Shown piece after piece: positions 50,777 through 61,318 of a stretch of 64,000 nt of DNA. The position numbers were made by a program, and so were the translations under genes. This DNA is from Jiangella anatolica. Its GTDB lineage: Bacteria > Actinomycetota > Actinomycetes > Jiangellales > Jiangellaceae. The notes under the pieces were generated by a model, which saw nothing but the letters and a program-made list of their open reading frames with translations, searched no databases and had not been told where the DNA came from. The stretch's first letter is position 1; every line of letters starts with the position of its first letter. Location of the stretch: assembly GCF_003236295.1 (NCBI RefSeq), contig NZ_POTW01000019.1:1-64000 (forward strand). The letters are read 5' to 3'.

Positions 50777-51199
50777 TCAGTCGCCGGCGACGTAGCGCGA
50801 GCGGTAGATGGCCAGCGCCGACGTGAACGCCGGCACGGGCAGGTAGTCGACGGGCTCCTCGGCCGCGCCGGTGATGAGCTCGAGCTGCTGGCGAAGCGCG
50901 TGCACCTCGGCCTCGAGCGCCAGGATCCGCTTGATGCCGACGAGGTTGACGCCGTCCTCCTGGGACAGCCGCTGCACCTCGCGCAGCAGTTCGACCTCGC
51001 GCAGCGAGTAGCGCCGGCCGCCGCCGGGGGTGCGCCGAGGCGACACCAGCCCGAGGCGGTCGTACTGACGCAGCGTCTGCGGGTGCATGCCGGCCATCTC
51101 GGCCGCGACGGAGATGACGTACAGCGGCTCGTCGTCACTGACCAGCCGCGCGGCGCCGGACATCGCGACGATGAACCGTCCTCCGGCCTCCATGGTCAC
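50777..51199 (-). CDS. hspR: heat-shock repressor HspR
   Basis: A 140-residue MerR-family repressor: YVISVAAEMAGMHPQTLRQY is the HTH, GGRRYSLREVELLREVQRLS the wing and dimer region, and a short hydrophobic C-terminus lacks effector cysteines. The GTG start overlaps the dnaJ stop (GTGA); ATG 51193 is an alternative. HspR binds HAIR sites, with DnaK as co-repressor in Streptomyces, shutting off the dnaK operon and clpB. The sites at 55004-55052 and 48552-48572 fit this. Confidence 0.95.
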   Translation of the reverse strand: MTMEAGGRFIVAMSGAARLVSDDEPLYVISVAAEMAGMHPQTLRQYDRLGLVSPRRTPGGGRRYSLREVELLREVQRLSQEDGVNLVGIKRILALEAEVHALRQQLELITGAAEEPVDYLPVPAFTSALAIYRSRYVAGD

Positions 51200-52344
51200 C
51201 CCTCCTTCGCCGCCAGATTCATCAGCTCGGCCCTGACGTCCTCACCCGAGGTCGCCGTCTGGAACTCCTCCAGCGCCTGCTTCGCGTCGTTCTCGAGCGA
51301 CGGAGGCACCGCCACCTCGACGGTGACCAGCAGGTCACCACGGGTGCCGTCCTTGCGGGACGCGCCGCGGCCGCGCACCCGGAAGGTGCGGCCGTTGGGC
51401 GTGCCCGGCGGCAGCTTCAGCGTGACCGCGCTGCCGCCCAGCGTCGGCACCTTGATGTCCGCGCCGAGTGCCGCCTCGGGGAACGTCACCGGAACGGAGA
51501 CCGTGAGGTGCTCGCCCCGGCGGCCGAACACCGGATGCGTCCCGACGTGGATGATCACGTACAGGTCGCCGGCGGGGCCGCCGCGCTCGCCCGGCACGCC
51601 CTTGCCGCGCAGCCGGATCCGCTGCCCGTCGGTGACCCCGGCCGGGATGCGCACGTGCATGACCTTGCTCGTGGTACCGCGGCCGGAGCCGCTGCACACC
51701 GGGCACGGGTCGTCGACGACCAGGCCGCGGCCCCGGCAGTCCTTGCACGGCTCGGCCATGCCGAAGCCGCCGGAGTCGGTGCTGGTGAAGCCGGTGCCCG
51801 AGCACGTCGGGCAGACCCGCGGCACGGTGCCGGCCCGCGCGCCGGTGCCGGCACAGGCCGAACAGGCCGACGAGCTGGTCAGCTTCAGCGGGATGGTCTT
51901 GCCCTCGACCGCCTCGCTGAACGTGACGGTCACCTCGCGCTCGACGTCGGCGCCGCGGCGCGCGCCCGTGGTCCGCGGCCGGTTGCGCTGGCCGAAGATG
52001 CCGCCGAACACGTCGCCGAGACCACCGCCGCCGCTGCCGGAGAACAGGTCGCCGAGGTCGAAGTTGAAGTTCCCGCCGCCACCGCCGGCCGGCGTGCGGA
52101 TGCCGCTGCCGAACAGGGTGCGCGCCTCGTCGTACTGCTTGCGCTTGGCCGGGTCGGACAGCACGGAGTACGCCTCGGAGACGTCCTTGAAGCGCTCCTC
52201 CGCCGCCTTGTCGTCCTTGTTGCGGTCGGGGTGGAGCTCGCGAGCAAGGGTGCGGTAGGCCTTCTTGACCGTGGCCGCGTCGGCGTCCTTCGCGACGCCG
52301 AGGATCTTGTAGTAGTCCTTCTCGATCCAGTCCTTGGTGCTCAC
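51196..52344 (-). CDS. dnaJ: chaperone DnaJ
   Basis: A 382-residue type I DnaJ. The J domain has HPD near residue 38 (ARELHPDRNKDD), followed by a Gly/Phe linker with the LGDVFGGIFG helix. The zinc domain has four CxxCxGxG repeats (CSACAGTG, CPTCSGTG, CKDCRGRG, CPVCSGSG), and two beta domains follow. It delivers substrates to DnaK and stimulates its ATPase. It is the third gene of dnaK-grpE-dnaJ-hspR. Confidence 0.97.
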   Translation of the reverse strand: MSTKDWIEKDYYKILGVAKDADAATVKKAYRTLARELHPDRNKDDKAAEERFKDVSEAYSVLSDPAKRKQYDEARTLFGSGIRTPAGGGGGNFNFDLGDLFSGSGGGGLGDVFGGIFGQRNRPRTTGARRGADVEREVTVTFSEAVEGKTIPLKLTSSSACSACAGTGARAGTVPRVCPTCSGTGFTSTDSGGFGMAEPCKDCRGRGLVVDDPCPVCSGSGRGTTSKVMHVRIPAGVTDGQRIRLRGKGVPGERGGPAGDLYVIIHVGTHPVFGRRGEHLTVSVPVTFPEAALGADIKVPTLGGSAVTLKLPPGTPNGRTFRVRGRGASRKDGTRGDLLVTVEVAVPPSLENDAKQALEEFQTATSGEDVRAELMNLAAKEG

Positions 52345-52375
52345 GGGCTCCCCCCTCCTCTCCGTCTACGGAACG

Positions 52376-53082
52376 TCAGTTCTGGTCGTCCTTATTCTCC
52401 GCCGCATTCTCCGCCGCGTCGTCGGTCGCCGGCGACTCGACCGGCTCCGGCAGCTTCTCCGTCGGCTCGGCCACCGCGACCCGGGCGGGCCGGATGATCC
52501 GCTCGCCGATGCGGTAGCCGGGCTGCAGGATCTGCGTGGCGGTCGGCACGTCGACGTCGTCGGCGTACCCGTGCATCAGCGCCTCGTGGATCATCGGGTC
52601 GAAGGCGTCGCCTGGCTCGCCGTAGCGGACCAGGCCGGCCTTCGCCGTCACCGCCTCGAGCGCCTCGCCGACCGACCGGAACGCGCCGGTGAGGTCGCCG
52701 TGCTCGCGAGCCCGGCCGATGTCGTCGAGCACGCCGAGGAGCTCCGCCAGCACCTCGGCCTTGGCCGCCTCGCGGTTGGCCTCGCGGTCGCGCTCGACCC
52801 GGCGGCGGTAGTTGACGTACTCAGCCTGCAGCCGCCGCAGGTCGTCCAGGCGCTCGGCCGCCTCGGCCTTGGCCGCCGCCAGCTCCTCGGCGCCGGCGCC
52901 GGCAGCAGGACCGGCTGCGGGGCCGGGGCCGCCGGACGCGGGAGCCGTGGCCCCCGCGTCCGTGCCGGCGTCGTCCGCGGCGCGTCGCTCACCGGTCTCG
53001 GGATCGATGCGCCGCCGGTCGCGGATGACGGGCTTCAGCTCCTCGGCGCCCTCCCCGGGACCCTCGGGTCGCTGCGCATCGG

Positions 53083-53086
<4 letters not shown>
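52376..53086 (-). CDS. grpE: nucleotide exchange factor GrpE
   Basis: A 236-residue GrpE. It has a low-complexity Ala/Gly/Pro N-terminus and a long coiled coil ([20 protein letters not shown]). The beta-wing domain is marked by [16 protein letters not shown] and [16 protein letters not shown]. It releases ADP from DnaK. The start overlaps the dnaK stop by four bases. Both termini are longer and more disordered than in E. coli GrpE, common in actinobacteria. Confidence 0.96.
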
Positions 53087-54975
<1,889 letters not shown>

Positions 54976-55003
54976 GGCAGTTACCTCCAGTTGATCCTTC
55001 AGT

Positions 55004-55052
55004 GTTGAGTCAGTATGGCTCAACCTACAACCTTGAGCCGGTGTGGCTCAAC
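55004..55052 (-). promoter_or_regulatory. dnaK promoter with two HAIR operators
   Basis: HAIR1 is GTTGAGT-N7-GCTCAAC (55004-55024) and HAIR2 CTTGAGC-N7-GCTCAAC (55032-55052), centres 28 bp apart. On the minus strand a -35 TTGAGC (55046-55051) lies in HAIR2 and a -10 TAGGTT (55022-55027) touches HAIR1, with an 18-bp spacer. Bound HspR would cover both promoter elements. Confidence 0.93.
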
Positions 55053-55119
55053 TTCACTCCCGGACAACGAGCGGGCCGCTCCGAGGATTCCCTCAGATTC
55101 GGCGCGTACGCTGACCGGC

Positions 55120-55248
55120 ATGTTCCCGGAGTTCCAGGACGACGACGCACCCCGCCGACGCGACGTACGCACGAAGATCGTGGCGGCGGTCCTCATCCTC
55201 TGCCTGGTCGCGGGGGTGGCTCCGTTCCTCGCCGCGCTGGTCTTCTAG
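55120..55248 (+). CDS. 42-residue single-helix membrane protein
   Basis: A small protein from ATG 55120: acidic and basic N-terminus (FPEFQDDDAPRRRDVRTK), then one hydrophobic helix to the end. It is divergent from dnaK and ends two bases before the next gene, so the two are probably co-transcribed. TACGCT (55107-55112) could be a -10 close to the start. Similar short proteins are seen in actinobacteria but no function is known. Its closeness to the HAIR sites suggests possible heat control. Confidence 0.62.
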   Translation: MFPEFQDDDAPRRRDVRTKIVAAVLILCLVAGVAPFLAALVF

Positions 55249-55250
55249 CC

Positions 55251-56411
55251 GTGACGACGGTGCGCGAGGACACCCGACCGGTCGCCGTCCGCGACCGGCT
55301 GCTCGGCGTCGACGCGGCCCGCGGCATCGCGCTGCTGGGCATGATGTCGGTGCACATCATCCCGGGGATCGGCGACGACGGCGGGCTGACGGCGTCGCGG
55401 GTGCTCGCCAGCGGCCGCTCGTCGGCGCTGTTCGCGCTGCTGGCCGGCGTCGGCCTGGCGCTGGCCACCGGCGGGCGCACGCCGCCGAGGGGCCGGCCGC
55501 TGGCCGCGGCGAGCGCCGGGGTGGCGCTGCGGGCGCTCGTCATCTTCCTCGTCGGCCTGGCCCTGGGCGCGTTCCCGTCCGGCGTCGCGGTCATCCTCGC
55601 CTACTACGGTGTGCTGTTCCTGCTGGCCATCCCGTTCCTCGGGCTCGGGCCGAAGATCCTGCTGCCGCTCGGGCTGGTGTGGGCCGCGGGCGCGCCGCTG
55701 CTGAACCACTGGTGGCGCGTCGGCGAGCCGCTCGCGTCGTACGAGACCCCGACGTTCGACTCGCTGGAGCACCCGGCCGACCTGCTGCGCGAGCTGCTCG
55801 TCACCGGCTACTACCCGGTGTTCCCGTGGCTGGCCTACGTGCTGGTCGGGCTGGGCATCGGCCGCCTGGCGCTGTCGTCGACGCGGGTCGCGACGGCGCT
55901 GCTGGCCGGCGGCGCCGCGCTGGCGGTGGCGGCCTGGGTGACGTCGACGATCCTGCTCGACAACGGCGGACTGGAGCACCTGGTGACCGCCGGGCTCGGC
56001 GGGCACCCGGCCAGCCCGTTCGAGATCGGCGCCGACGTCAACCACACGTCGTTCTACGGCACCACACCGGCCACCAGCTGGTGGTGGCTGATCGTGGCCG
56101 CGCCACACACGGCGACGCCGTTCGACCTGCTGCACACGATCGGCACCAGCGCGGCCGTGCTCGGGCTCATGCTCCTGGTCGCCTCCCGGGCGCGCTGGCT
56201 GGTGTGGCCGCTGGCGGCGATCGGCGGCATGACGTTCACGCTGTACACGCTGCACGTCGTGCTGCTGTCGGGTCCGGTCCAGGGCCACGACCTGTCGACC
56301 TACCTGATCCACGTGGCGATCATGTTCGCGATCGCGCTGCCGTGGCGGGCGTTCATCGGGCGCGGGCCGTTGGAGGCGGTGCTGTCACCGTCGCCGCGGC
56401 GCCAGCTCTGA
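55251..56411 (+). CDS. multi-pass membrane protein, DUF418/HGSNAT-like
   Basis: A 386-residue protein from GTG 55251 with about ten hydrophobic segments. The opening RLLGVDAARGIALLGMMSVH matches the catalytic N-terminal pattern of heparan-alpha-glucosaminide N-acetyltransferase-like and YeiB/DUF418 proteins. TLYTLHVVLLSGPV near the end fits the DUF418 region. It may transfer acyl groups across the membrane to a surface sugar, but the substrate is unknown. It follows the 42-residue gene closely and overlaps the convergent SGNH gene by 27 bases. Confidence 0.83.
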   Translation: MTTVREDTRPVAVRDRLLGVDAARGIALLGMMSVHIIPGIGDDGGLTASRVLASGRSSALFALLAGVGLALATGGRTPPRGRPLAAASAGVALRALVIFLVGLALGAFPSGVAVILAYYGVLFLLAIPFLGLGPKILLPLGLVWAAGAPLLNHWWRVGEPLASYETPTFDSLEHPADLLRELLVTGYYPVFPWLAYVLVGLGIGRLALSSTRVATALLAGGAALAVAAWVTSTILLDNGGLEHLVTAGLGGHPASPFEIGADVNHTSFYGTTPATSWWWLIVAAPHTATPFDLLHTIGTSAAVLGLMLLVASRARWLVWPLAAIGGMTFTLYTLHVVLLSGPVQGHDLSTYLIHVAIMFAIALPWRAFIGRGPLEAVLSPSPRRQL

Positions 56412-57692
56412 GAGGTCGACGGCGGCGGCCATCGCCGCGTAGCCGGCGTCGCCGGGGTGCAGGTGGTCGCCGGAGTCGTACTCGGCGCGCAGCCGCAGCG
56501 GCCGATCCGGGTCGCGCAGGACGGCGTCGAAGTCGATCACGGCGTCGAACGTGCCGGAGTCGCGGATCCACGCGTTGACGGCGGCCCGCACGGCCTCGCG
56601 CTCCGGCGTCCACGTGCGCCAGCCCTGGAACGGCGCGATGGTCGCGCCGACCGCCCGCAGGCCGGCGTCGTGCGCGCGCTGGACGATCTGCTCGTAGGCC
56701 GCGACCAGCCGCTCGGGGTCGTCCTGCGAGTTCGGCTGCTGGATGTCGTTCACGCCCTCGAAGACGACGACGGTGCCCGCGCCGGTCTGTGTCAGCACGT
56801 CGCGGTCGAGCCGGGCCAGCGCGTTGTCGCCCTGGCCGGGGCTGTTCGCGTCCAGCAGCAGCCGGTTGCCGCCGATGCCGGCATTGAGGACGCCGAACCG
56901 GTGCGACGGCGGCAGCTCCAGCATCCGGTCGGCCAGGTGGTCCGGCCAGCGCCGGTCCGCGTCGCGGGTCGAGCCGCCGCCGTCGGTGATCGAGTCGCCG
57001 AGGAACACCACCGCGCCGGACGCCGCGCCACGCACGTCCAGCCCGTCGAGGAACCAGAACGAGGCGGTCGTGCTCGCGAACGACCCGCCGGAGGCGGCGG
57101 CGGTCCGGTCGCCGGTCCCGATCCAGCCGGTCGCGCGCGCCGCCGTGTGGTAGGTCGCGGGGCCGGTCGGTCCGGGCAGGTAGAGGCTGACGATCACGTC
57201 GCCGTCATCGGCGATCCGCAGCGCGACGGGGTCCGAGACCAGCTCGGCGCCGGCCGGGATCGTCACGGCCAAGTCGCCGGAGAACGTCACCGCCCGCACC
57301 GTCGCCGGGTCGACGTCGCCGGGCGCCGCGCCCGGCAGCGCGAGCGTCGCGGCCGCGACGACGAGCGGGCGCGTCCCGTACACGTTGGTCAGCCGGAGCC
57401 GGGCCTGATCGCCGCCGACGGAGACGTGGAGCCGCTGGCGTAGCGTCGTGTCGGTGAACCCGGCCAGCGCCTGGCCGTCCTCGGGCCGGGCCACCGCGGT
57501 GGCCCAGGTGCCCACCCAGCCGGTGGCGGCGGGCGCTGCGGCCGGCGAGACAGCGGCCGGCTCGGCGGAGACGGCGGGAGCGGGCGGCGTGGCGGTCGTG
57601 ACGCCGGCGACGAGGATCGCGGCCGTGGCGGCCACCGCCAGCGGGCCCGCCCAGCGGCGCAGCGCCGCCGGCAGCGGACGGGACGGCGGCAT
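56385..57692 (-). CDS. secreted SGNH/GDSL hydrolase
   Basis: A 435-residue exported esterase. The N-terminal signal peptide has the hydrophobic run AVAATAAILVAGVTTAT. A first beta-rich domain follows (about 60-215; WVGTWATAVARPEDGQ), then the SGNH domain: block I VFLGDSITDGGGS with the catalytic Ser, block II GIGGN, block III FEGVNDIQ, and block V DHLHPGDAGY with the catalytic Asp-His. It probably deacylates a polysaccharide or lipid outside the cell. Convergent with the membrane acyltransferase-like gene. Confidence 0.92.
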   Translation of the reverse strand: MPPSRPLPAALRRWAGPLAVAATAAILVAGVTTATPPAPAVSAEPAAVSPAAAPAATGWVGTWATAVARPEDGQALAGFTDTTLRQRLHVSVGGDQARLRLTNVYGTRPLVVAAATLALPGAAPGDVDPATVRAVTFSGDLAVTIPAGAELVSDPVALRIADDGDVIVSLYLPGPTGPATYHTAARATGWIGTGDRTAAASGGSFASTTASFWFLDGLDVRGAASGAVVFLGDSITDGGGSTRDADRRWPDHLADRMLELPPSHRFGVLNAGIGGNRLLLDANSPGQGDNALARLDRDVLTQTGAGTVVVFEGVNDIQQPNSQDDPERLVAAYEQIVQRAHDAGLRAVGATIAPFQGWRTWTPEREAVRAAVNAWIRDSGTFDAVIDFDAVLRDPDRPLRLRAEYDSGDHLHPGDAGYAAMAAAVDLSELAPRRR

Positions 57693-57937
57693 CGGCGGCT
57701 CCTGTCGAGTCGCCGCGCCCGGCAGGGGGTGACCGGGCGCGACACTGGTGAGGCTATGCGCGTGGGCGGCGTCCCGCCAGGTCCGCTGCGGCGAACGGCC
57801 GCCGCGCTGCGCCGAGCGGCGACGCCGCGGGGCGCGAACCGGGTCATGGGCTCATGCCGGAATCGGCACGGGAAAGACCTCAATTTACCGGTTCGTTATT
57901 ACGCCCGTCAATAGCCACTTTCATTTCGACAGGAGCA

Positions 57938-57966
57938 TTGACCGCCACGATTCCTGTCGCTAGGTT
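57938..57966 (+). promoter_or_regulatory. sigma-A-type promoter of the M14 peptidase
   Basis: TTGACC (57938-57943), a 17-bp spacer, and TAGGTT (57961-57966). A 7-bp inverted repeat GACAGGA (57928-57934)/TCCTGTC (57952-57958) brackets the -35, a likely operator. Nothing else is visible in the rest of the 362-base gap 57693-58054. Confidence 0.72.
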
Positions 57967-58054
57967 ACGGACACCCCCACGTCCGTATTGTCCGGTGTTT
58001 CGCAGGGCACGGCAGGCGTCGCCGGACCATTTCACGAAAGGTCCCACGTTGTCG

Positions 58055-60679
58055 ATGAAGCGCGCCCTGACGGGTGTGGCCGCAGCCGCCCTCGCCGCAA
58101 CAGTGCTGGTCGTCGTGCCAGGCGAGCGAGGGACGGACACCGCGGACGCCGCGCCCGATGACATTCCCACACCCACCGAATTCTTCGGATTCGCGATGGG
58201 CACGAGCGGAAAGCTCGCGCCTTTCGAGCAGATCAAGGACTACTTCGAGCTGGTCGCCGAGGAATCGGACAGCGTCGAGTACGAAGTGGCCGGCACCACC
58301 ACGTTGGGCCACGAATACCCGATCCTGCGGGTGAGCTCGGCGCAGAACCTGGCCCGGCTGGACGAGATCCTGGCGGCCAACGAGCGCCTGGCCGACCCGC
58401 GCTCGGACCTCTCCGAGAGCGAGGCCCGCACGCTGGCCGAGCAGAGCGTCCCGGTCTACTACCTCGAGGCGACGCTGCACTCCACCGAGGTGGGCAACCT
58501 GCCGGCGCTGGTCGACGTGATCCACCGGCTGTCGACCGAGCGGTCGGAGTACGTCCAGAACATCCTCGACAACCTGGTGATCCTGGTGGTGCCGTCGGCC
58601 AACCCGGACGGGCAGCACCTGCTGGTCGACTACTTCAACGAGACCGACGGCACGTCGTACGCGCGTACGTATCCGGATCTGTACCACAAGTACGTCGGGC
58701 ACGACAACAACCGGGACTGGATCTTCTTCACCCAGGAGGAGTCCCGCATCCGGACCCGGCTGGAGCAGCAGTACCGGCCGGTGCTGCTGCACTTCATGCA
58801 CCAGGCCGGCACCAACAGCCCACGCATGTGGGTGCCGCCGTTCGACGAGCCACTCGGCCCGAACATCGACTCGATCACCATCTCGGCCTCGAACGCGCTC
58901 GGCGCCGAGATCGCGAACGCCGCCGCCGAGGCCGGCCTGCCCGGCGTCAGCACCGACGACGCGTACGGCATCTTCTGGAACGCCGACGTGTTCGGCACCG
59001 GCCCGCACCGCGGCGCGTCGCTGTTCCTGCACGAGATCGCCTCGGTGCGCGACCTGGCGCTGCCGTTCTCCAACCCCGACGGCAGCCCGCCCGGCGCCCG
59101 CGACCGCACCATGCGCACGTTCGACCCGTACACCGAGTCGACGTGGACGCTGGAGCAGATCGTCGAGTACGCGAAGCTGTCGATGTACACCGGCCTGGAC
59201 AGCGTGGCCAAGGACGCCGACGACTGGCTGTTCAACAACCTCTACCGGGTCAACCGGAAGAACATGGAGCCCGACGGCGGCCCGGAGACGTACCTCGTCC
59301 CGGCCGGCCAGCGCGACCCGTTCGCCGTCAAGGAACTGGTCGAGATCTTCGACATCGCCGGCGTCGAGGTGGACCGGGCGAAGTCGACGGTGCGGGTGGG
59401 CCGGCAGACCTACCCGGCCGGCACGCTGCTGATCCAGTCGCGGCAGCCGATGGGCAGCTGGGTCGACCAGGTGCTCGAGGTGGACCAGTACCCGGACTCG
59501 GCGCGCAAGTGCGCCGCCTGCCCGCTGATCATGCCCTACAGCGAGACCACCGACAATCTCGGCATGCTGCTGGGGCTGACGGTGGTGCCGGCGGACGACG
59601 CACGGGTGGCCCGCACCGAGCGGATCACCGCCGACGACGTCACCGCCCCGGCGGTGCCGAGCCCGCCGAGCGGCGGCGCGTACCTGGTGCGGCCGACGAC
59701 CTACGGGCTGACGCACGCGATCGCCCGGCTGCAGGAGGACGACGTCCCGGTGTTCCGAGCGGCGGCGGCGTTCGCAGCCGGCAGCGCGACGTACGAGCCC
59801 GGCACGCTCATCGTCCCCGCGACGGCGGCCGCTCGGACGACGCTGACCGAGGTCTCCGAGCTGACGGCGCTGCCGGTGACGACGGCGCCCCAGGTGCCCG
59901 CCGTCGACGCGCTGGAGCTGAAGCCGGACACCAGGATCGGCCTGATCCGCGGCGCGAACAACATGCCCGGCGGCTGGCTGATGTGGCTGGCCGACACGTA
60001 CGGGCTGAACTACGAGGTGGTCGAGGCCGACGACTACGCCGACCTCGCGCAGTACGACACCATCCTGGTCGCACCGGGCGTGAACAAGGCGCGCATCGTC
60101 AACGGCCTCAACCCGGCGCAGTACCCGGCCGAGTTCCACTGGGCCCGCGGCGTCGGCGAGGCCGGCTGGCAGGCGCTGGCGACATGGGTGCGCGACGGCG
60201 GCAACCTGGTCGCCGTCGGGGCGGCCGCGGAGACGGCGCGCGAGCTGCTGGCGCTGCCGATCGCCAACGCGACCCCGTCGGACCGGGCCGCGTTCAGCGC
60301 CCCCGGCACGTTGCTGAACGCCCAGTTCGACCCGGCCGCCCCGGCCACCTGGGGGATGCCGGCGAACTGGCCGGTCTGGTTCAACAACAGCCCGGCCTAC
60401 CGGGTGACGGCCGGCTCCGGCGCCACCGTCGGCTCCAGCTACCCGGCCTCCGGTGAGCTGCTGGCCAGCGGCTACGCGCACGGCCAGGCGGCGCTGGCGG
60501 GGCTGGCCAACGTCGTCACCGTGCCGGTCGGGTCGGGCCAGGCGACCGTGGCGGGTGCGGACATCACCTTCCGCAGCTGGCCGCGGGCGACGTGGACGAT
60601 CGTGTCGAACGCTCTCTACAACGGTCCCGGCACCGCGCTGACGGCGGCCGATCTGGCGGCGCGGCTGACGGCACGGTAA
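58055..60679 (+). CDS. large secreted M14-family zinc carboxypeptidase
   Basis: An 874-residue exported metallopeptidase. Signal peptide residues 1-33 (ALTGVAAAALAATVLVVVPG). The M14 domain carries the zinc ligands His142 and Glu145 in LHSTEVGN, then VVPSANPDGQH, the HDNNRDW loop and HFMHQAGTNSPRMW with the third-ligand region; LFLHEIASV follows. The C-terminal half contains a glutamine-amidotransferase-like segment (YDTILVAPGVNKARI; LATWVRDGGNLVAVG). ATG 58055 is used; TTG 58049 has a better-spaced GAAAGG. It probably digests extracellular peptides. Confidence 0.92.
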   Translation: MKRALTGVAAAALAATVLVVVPGERGTDTADAAPDDIPTPTEFFGFAMGTSGKLAPFEQIKDYFELVAEESDSVEYEVAGTTTLGHEYPILRVSSAQNLARLDEILAANERLADPRSDLSESEARTLAEQSVPVYYLEATLHSTEVGNLPALVDVIHRLSTERSEYVQNILDNLVILVVPSANPDGQHLLVDYFNETDGTSYARTYPDLYHKYVGHDNNRDWIFFTQEESRIRTRLEQQYRPVLLHFMHQAGTNSPRMWVPPFDEPLGPNIDSITISASNALGAEIANAAAEAGLPGVSTDDAYGIFWNADVFGTGPHRGASLFLHEIASVRDLALPFSNPDGSPPGARDRTMRTFDPYTESTWTLEQIVEYAKLSMYTGLDSVAKDADDWLFNNLYRVNRKNMEPDGGPETYLVPAGQRDPFAVKELVEIFDIAGVEVDRAKSTVRVGRQTYPAGTLLIQSRQPMGSWVDQVLEVDQYPDSARKCAACPLIMPYSETTDNLGMLLGLTVVPADDARVARTERITADDVTAPAVPSPPSGGAYLVRPTTYGLTHAIARLQEDDVPVFRAAAAFAAGSATYEPGTLIVPATAAARTTLTEVSELTALPVTTAPQVPAVDALELKPDTRIGLIRGANNMPGGWLMWLADTYGLNYEVVEADDYADLAQYDTILVAPGVNKARIVNGLNPAQYPAEFHWARGVGEAGWQALATWVRDGGNLVAVGAAAETARELLALPIANATPSDRAAFSAPGTLLNAQFDPAAPATWGMPANWPVWFNNSPAYRVTAGSGATVGSSYPASGELLASGYAHGQAALAGLANVVTVPVGSGQATVAGADITFRSWPRATWTIVSNALYNGPGTALTAADLAARLTAR

Positions 60680-60696
60680 CCGCGCGTGGCCGCCCT

Positions 60697-60724
60697 CGCG
60701 GCCCGGCCCGATTGCCGGGTCGCG
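60697..60724. terminator. bidirectional hairpin between convergent genes
   Basis: CGCGGCCCGGC (60697-60707) pairs with GCCGGGTCGCG (60714-60724), with one G-T wobble and a six-base loop. It lies between the stops of the M14 peptidase and ferritin genes and can serve both. Confidence 0.78.
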
Positions 60725-60737
60725 GGGGGTCCGTCGG

Positions 60738-61244
60738 CTACTCCTCCGCGCCCGGCGCCCGGGCGCCCAGCTCGGCGTCGAGGCGCAGCAGCCCGGGGCC
60801 GTCGTCGCCGATGAGGTGCAGCCGGCCGAGGATCTCCGAGACGGTGGACTCCTCCTCGACCTGCTCCTCGACGAACCAGCTGAGCAGCGGCAGGCTGTCG
60901 ATGTCGCCCTCGGCCTGCGCCAGCCGGTACAGCGCGCGGATCGACTCGGACACCTTCTGCTCGTGCGCCAGCGACGCCTCGAACGCCGTGACGACCTTCG
61001 ACCCGGGGTCGGCGGGCGCGGCGATGTCGCCGATCTGCGGGCGGTTGCCGCGGTCGGTGACGTGCTGGATGAACTTGGCCGCGTGCACGCGTTCCTCGTC
61101 GGACTGGATGCGCATCCACGACGCCATGCCCGGCAGGTTCGCGTCCTCGAGCGCGATGGCCAGCTGCAGATACGCGATGGACGACTCCAGCTCCAGCGTG
61201 ATCTGCTCGGAGAAGGCCTTGGCAAGTGTGTCGTTGAGCTTCAT
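60738..61244 (-). CDS. ferritin-like iron storage protein
   Basis: A 168-residue ferritin. The ferroxidase ligands are visible: Glu17 in QITLELESSIAY, and Glu50 with His53 in DEERVHAAKF; later EEQVEEEST supplies the second helix pair set. No heme-ligand Met is evident, so it is more like non-heme Ftn than bacterioferritin. It oxidises and stores iron in a 24-mer shell. A DtxR/IdeR-like repeat lies about 50 bases upstream. IdeR activates ferritin genes in mycobacteria, which would fit. Confidence 0.93.
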   Translation of the reverse strand: MKLNDTLAKAFSEQITLELESSIAYLQLAIALEDANLPGMASWMRIQSDEERVHAAKFIQHVTDRGNRPQIGDIAAPADPGSKVVTAFEASLAHEQKVSESIRALYRLAQAEGDIDSLPLLSWFVEEQVEEESTVSEILGRLHLIGDDGPGLLRLDAELGARAPGAEE

Positions 61245-61294
61245 AGGGTCCGACGTTAACGCAGCTCAGAGCGCATTTCCACGAAGTCGCGCCT

Positions 61295-61318
61295 AACCTT
61301 AAGAAGGTTCGCCGAACC
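61295..61318. promoter_or_regulatory. overlapping inverted repeats, possible IdeR/DtxR site
   Basis: AACCTT-AAG-AAGGTT (61295-61309) and GGTTC-GCC-GAACC (61306-61318) overlap upstream of ferritin. The minus strand reads TTAAGGTTAGGC nearby, close to half of the iron-box consensus TTAGGTTAGSCTAACCTAA. The match is partial; it overlaps the MFS stop codon and could instead be that gene's terminator. Confidence 0.45.
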
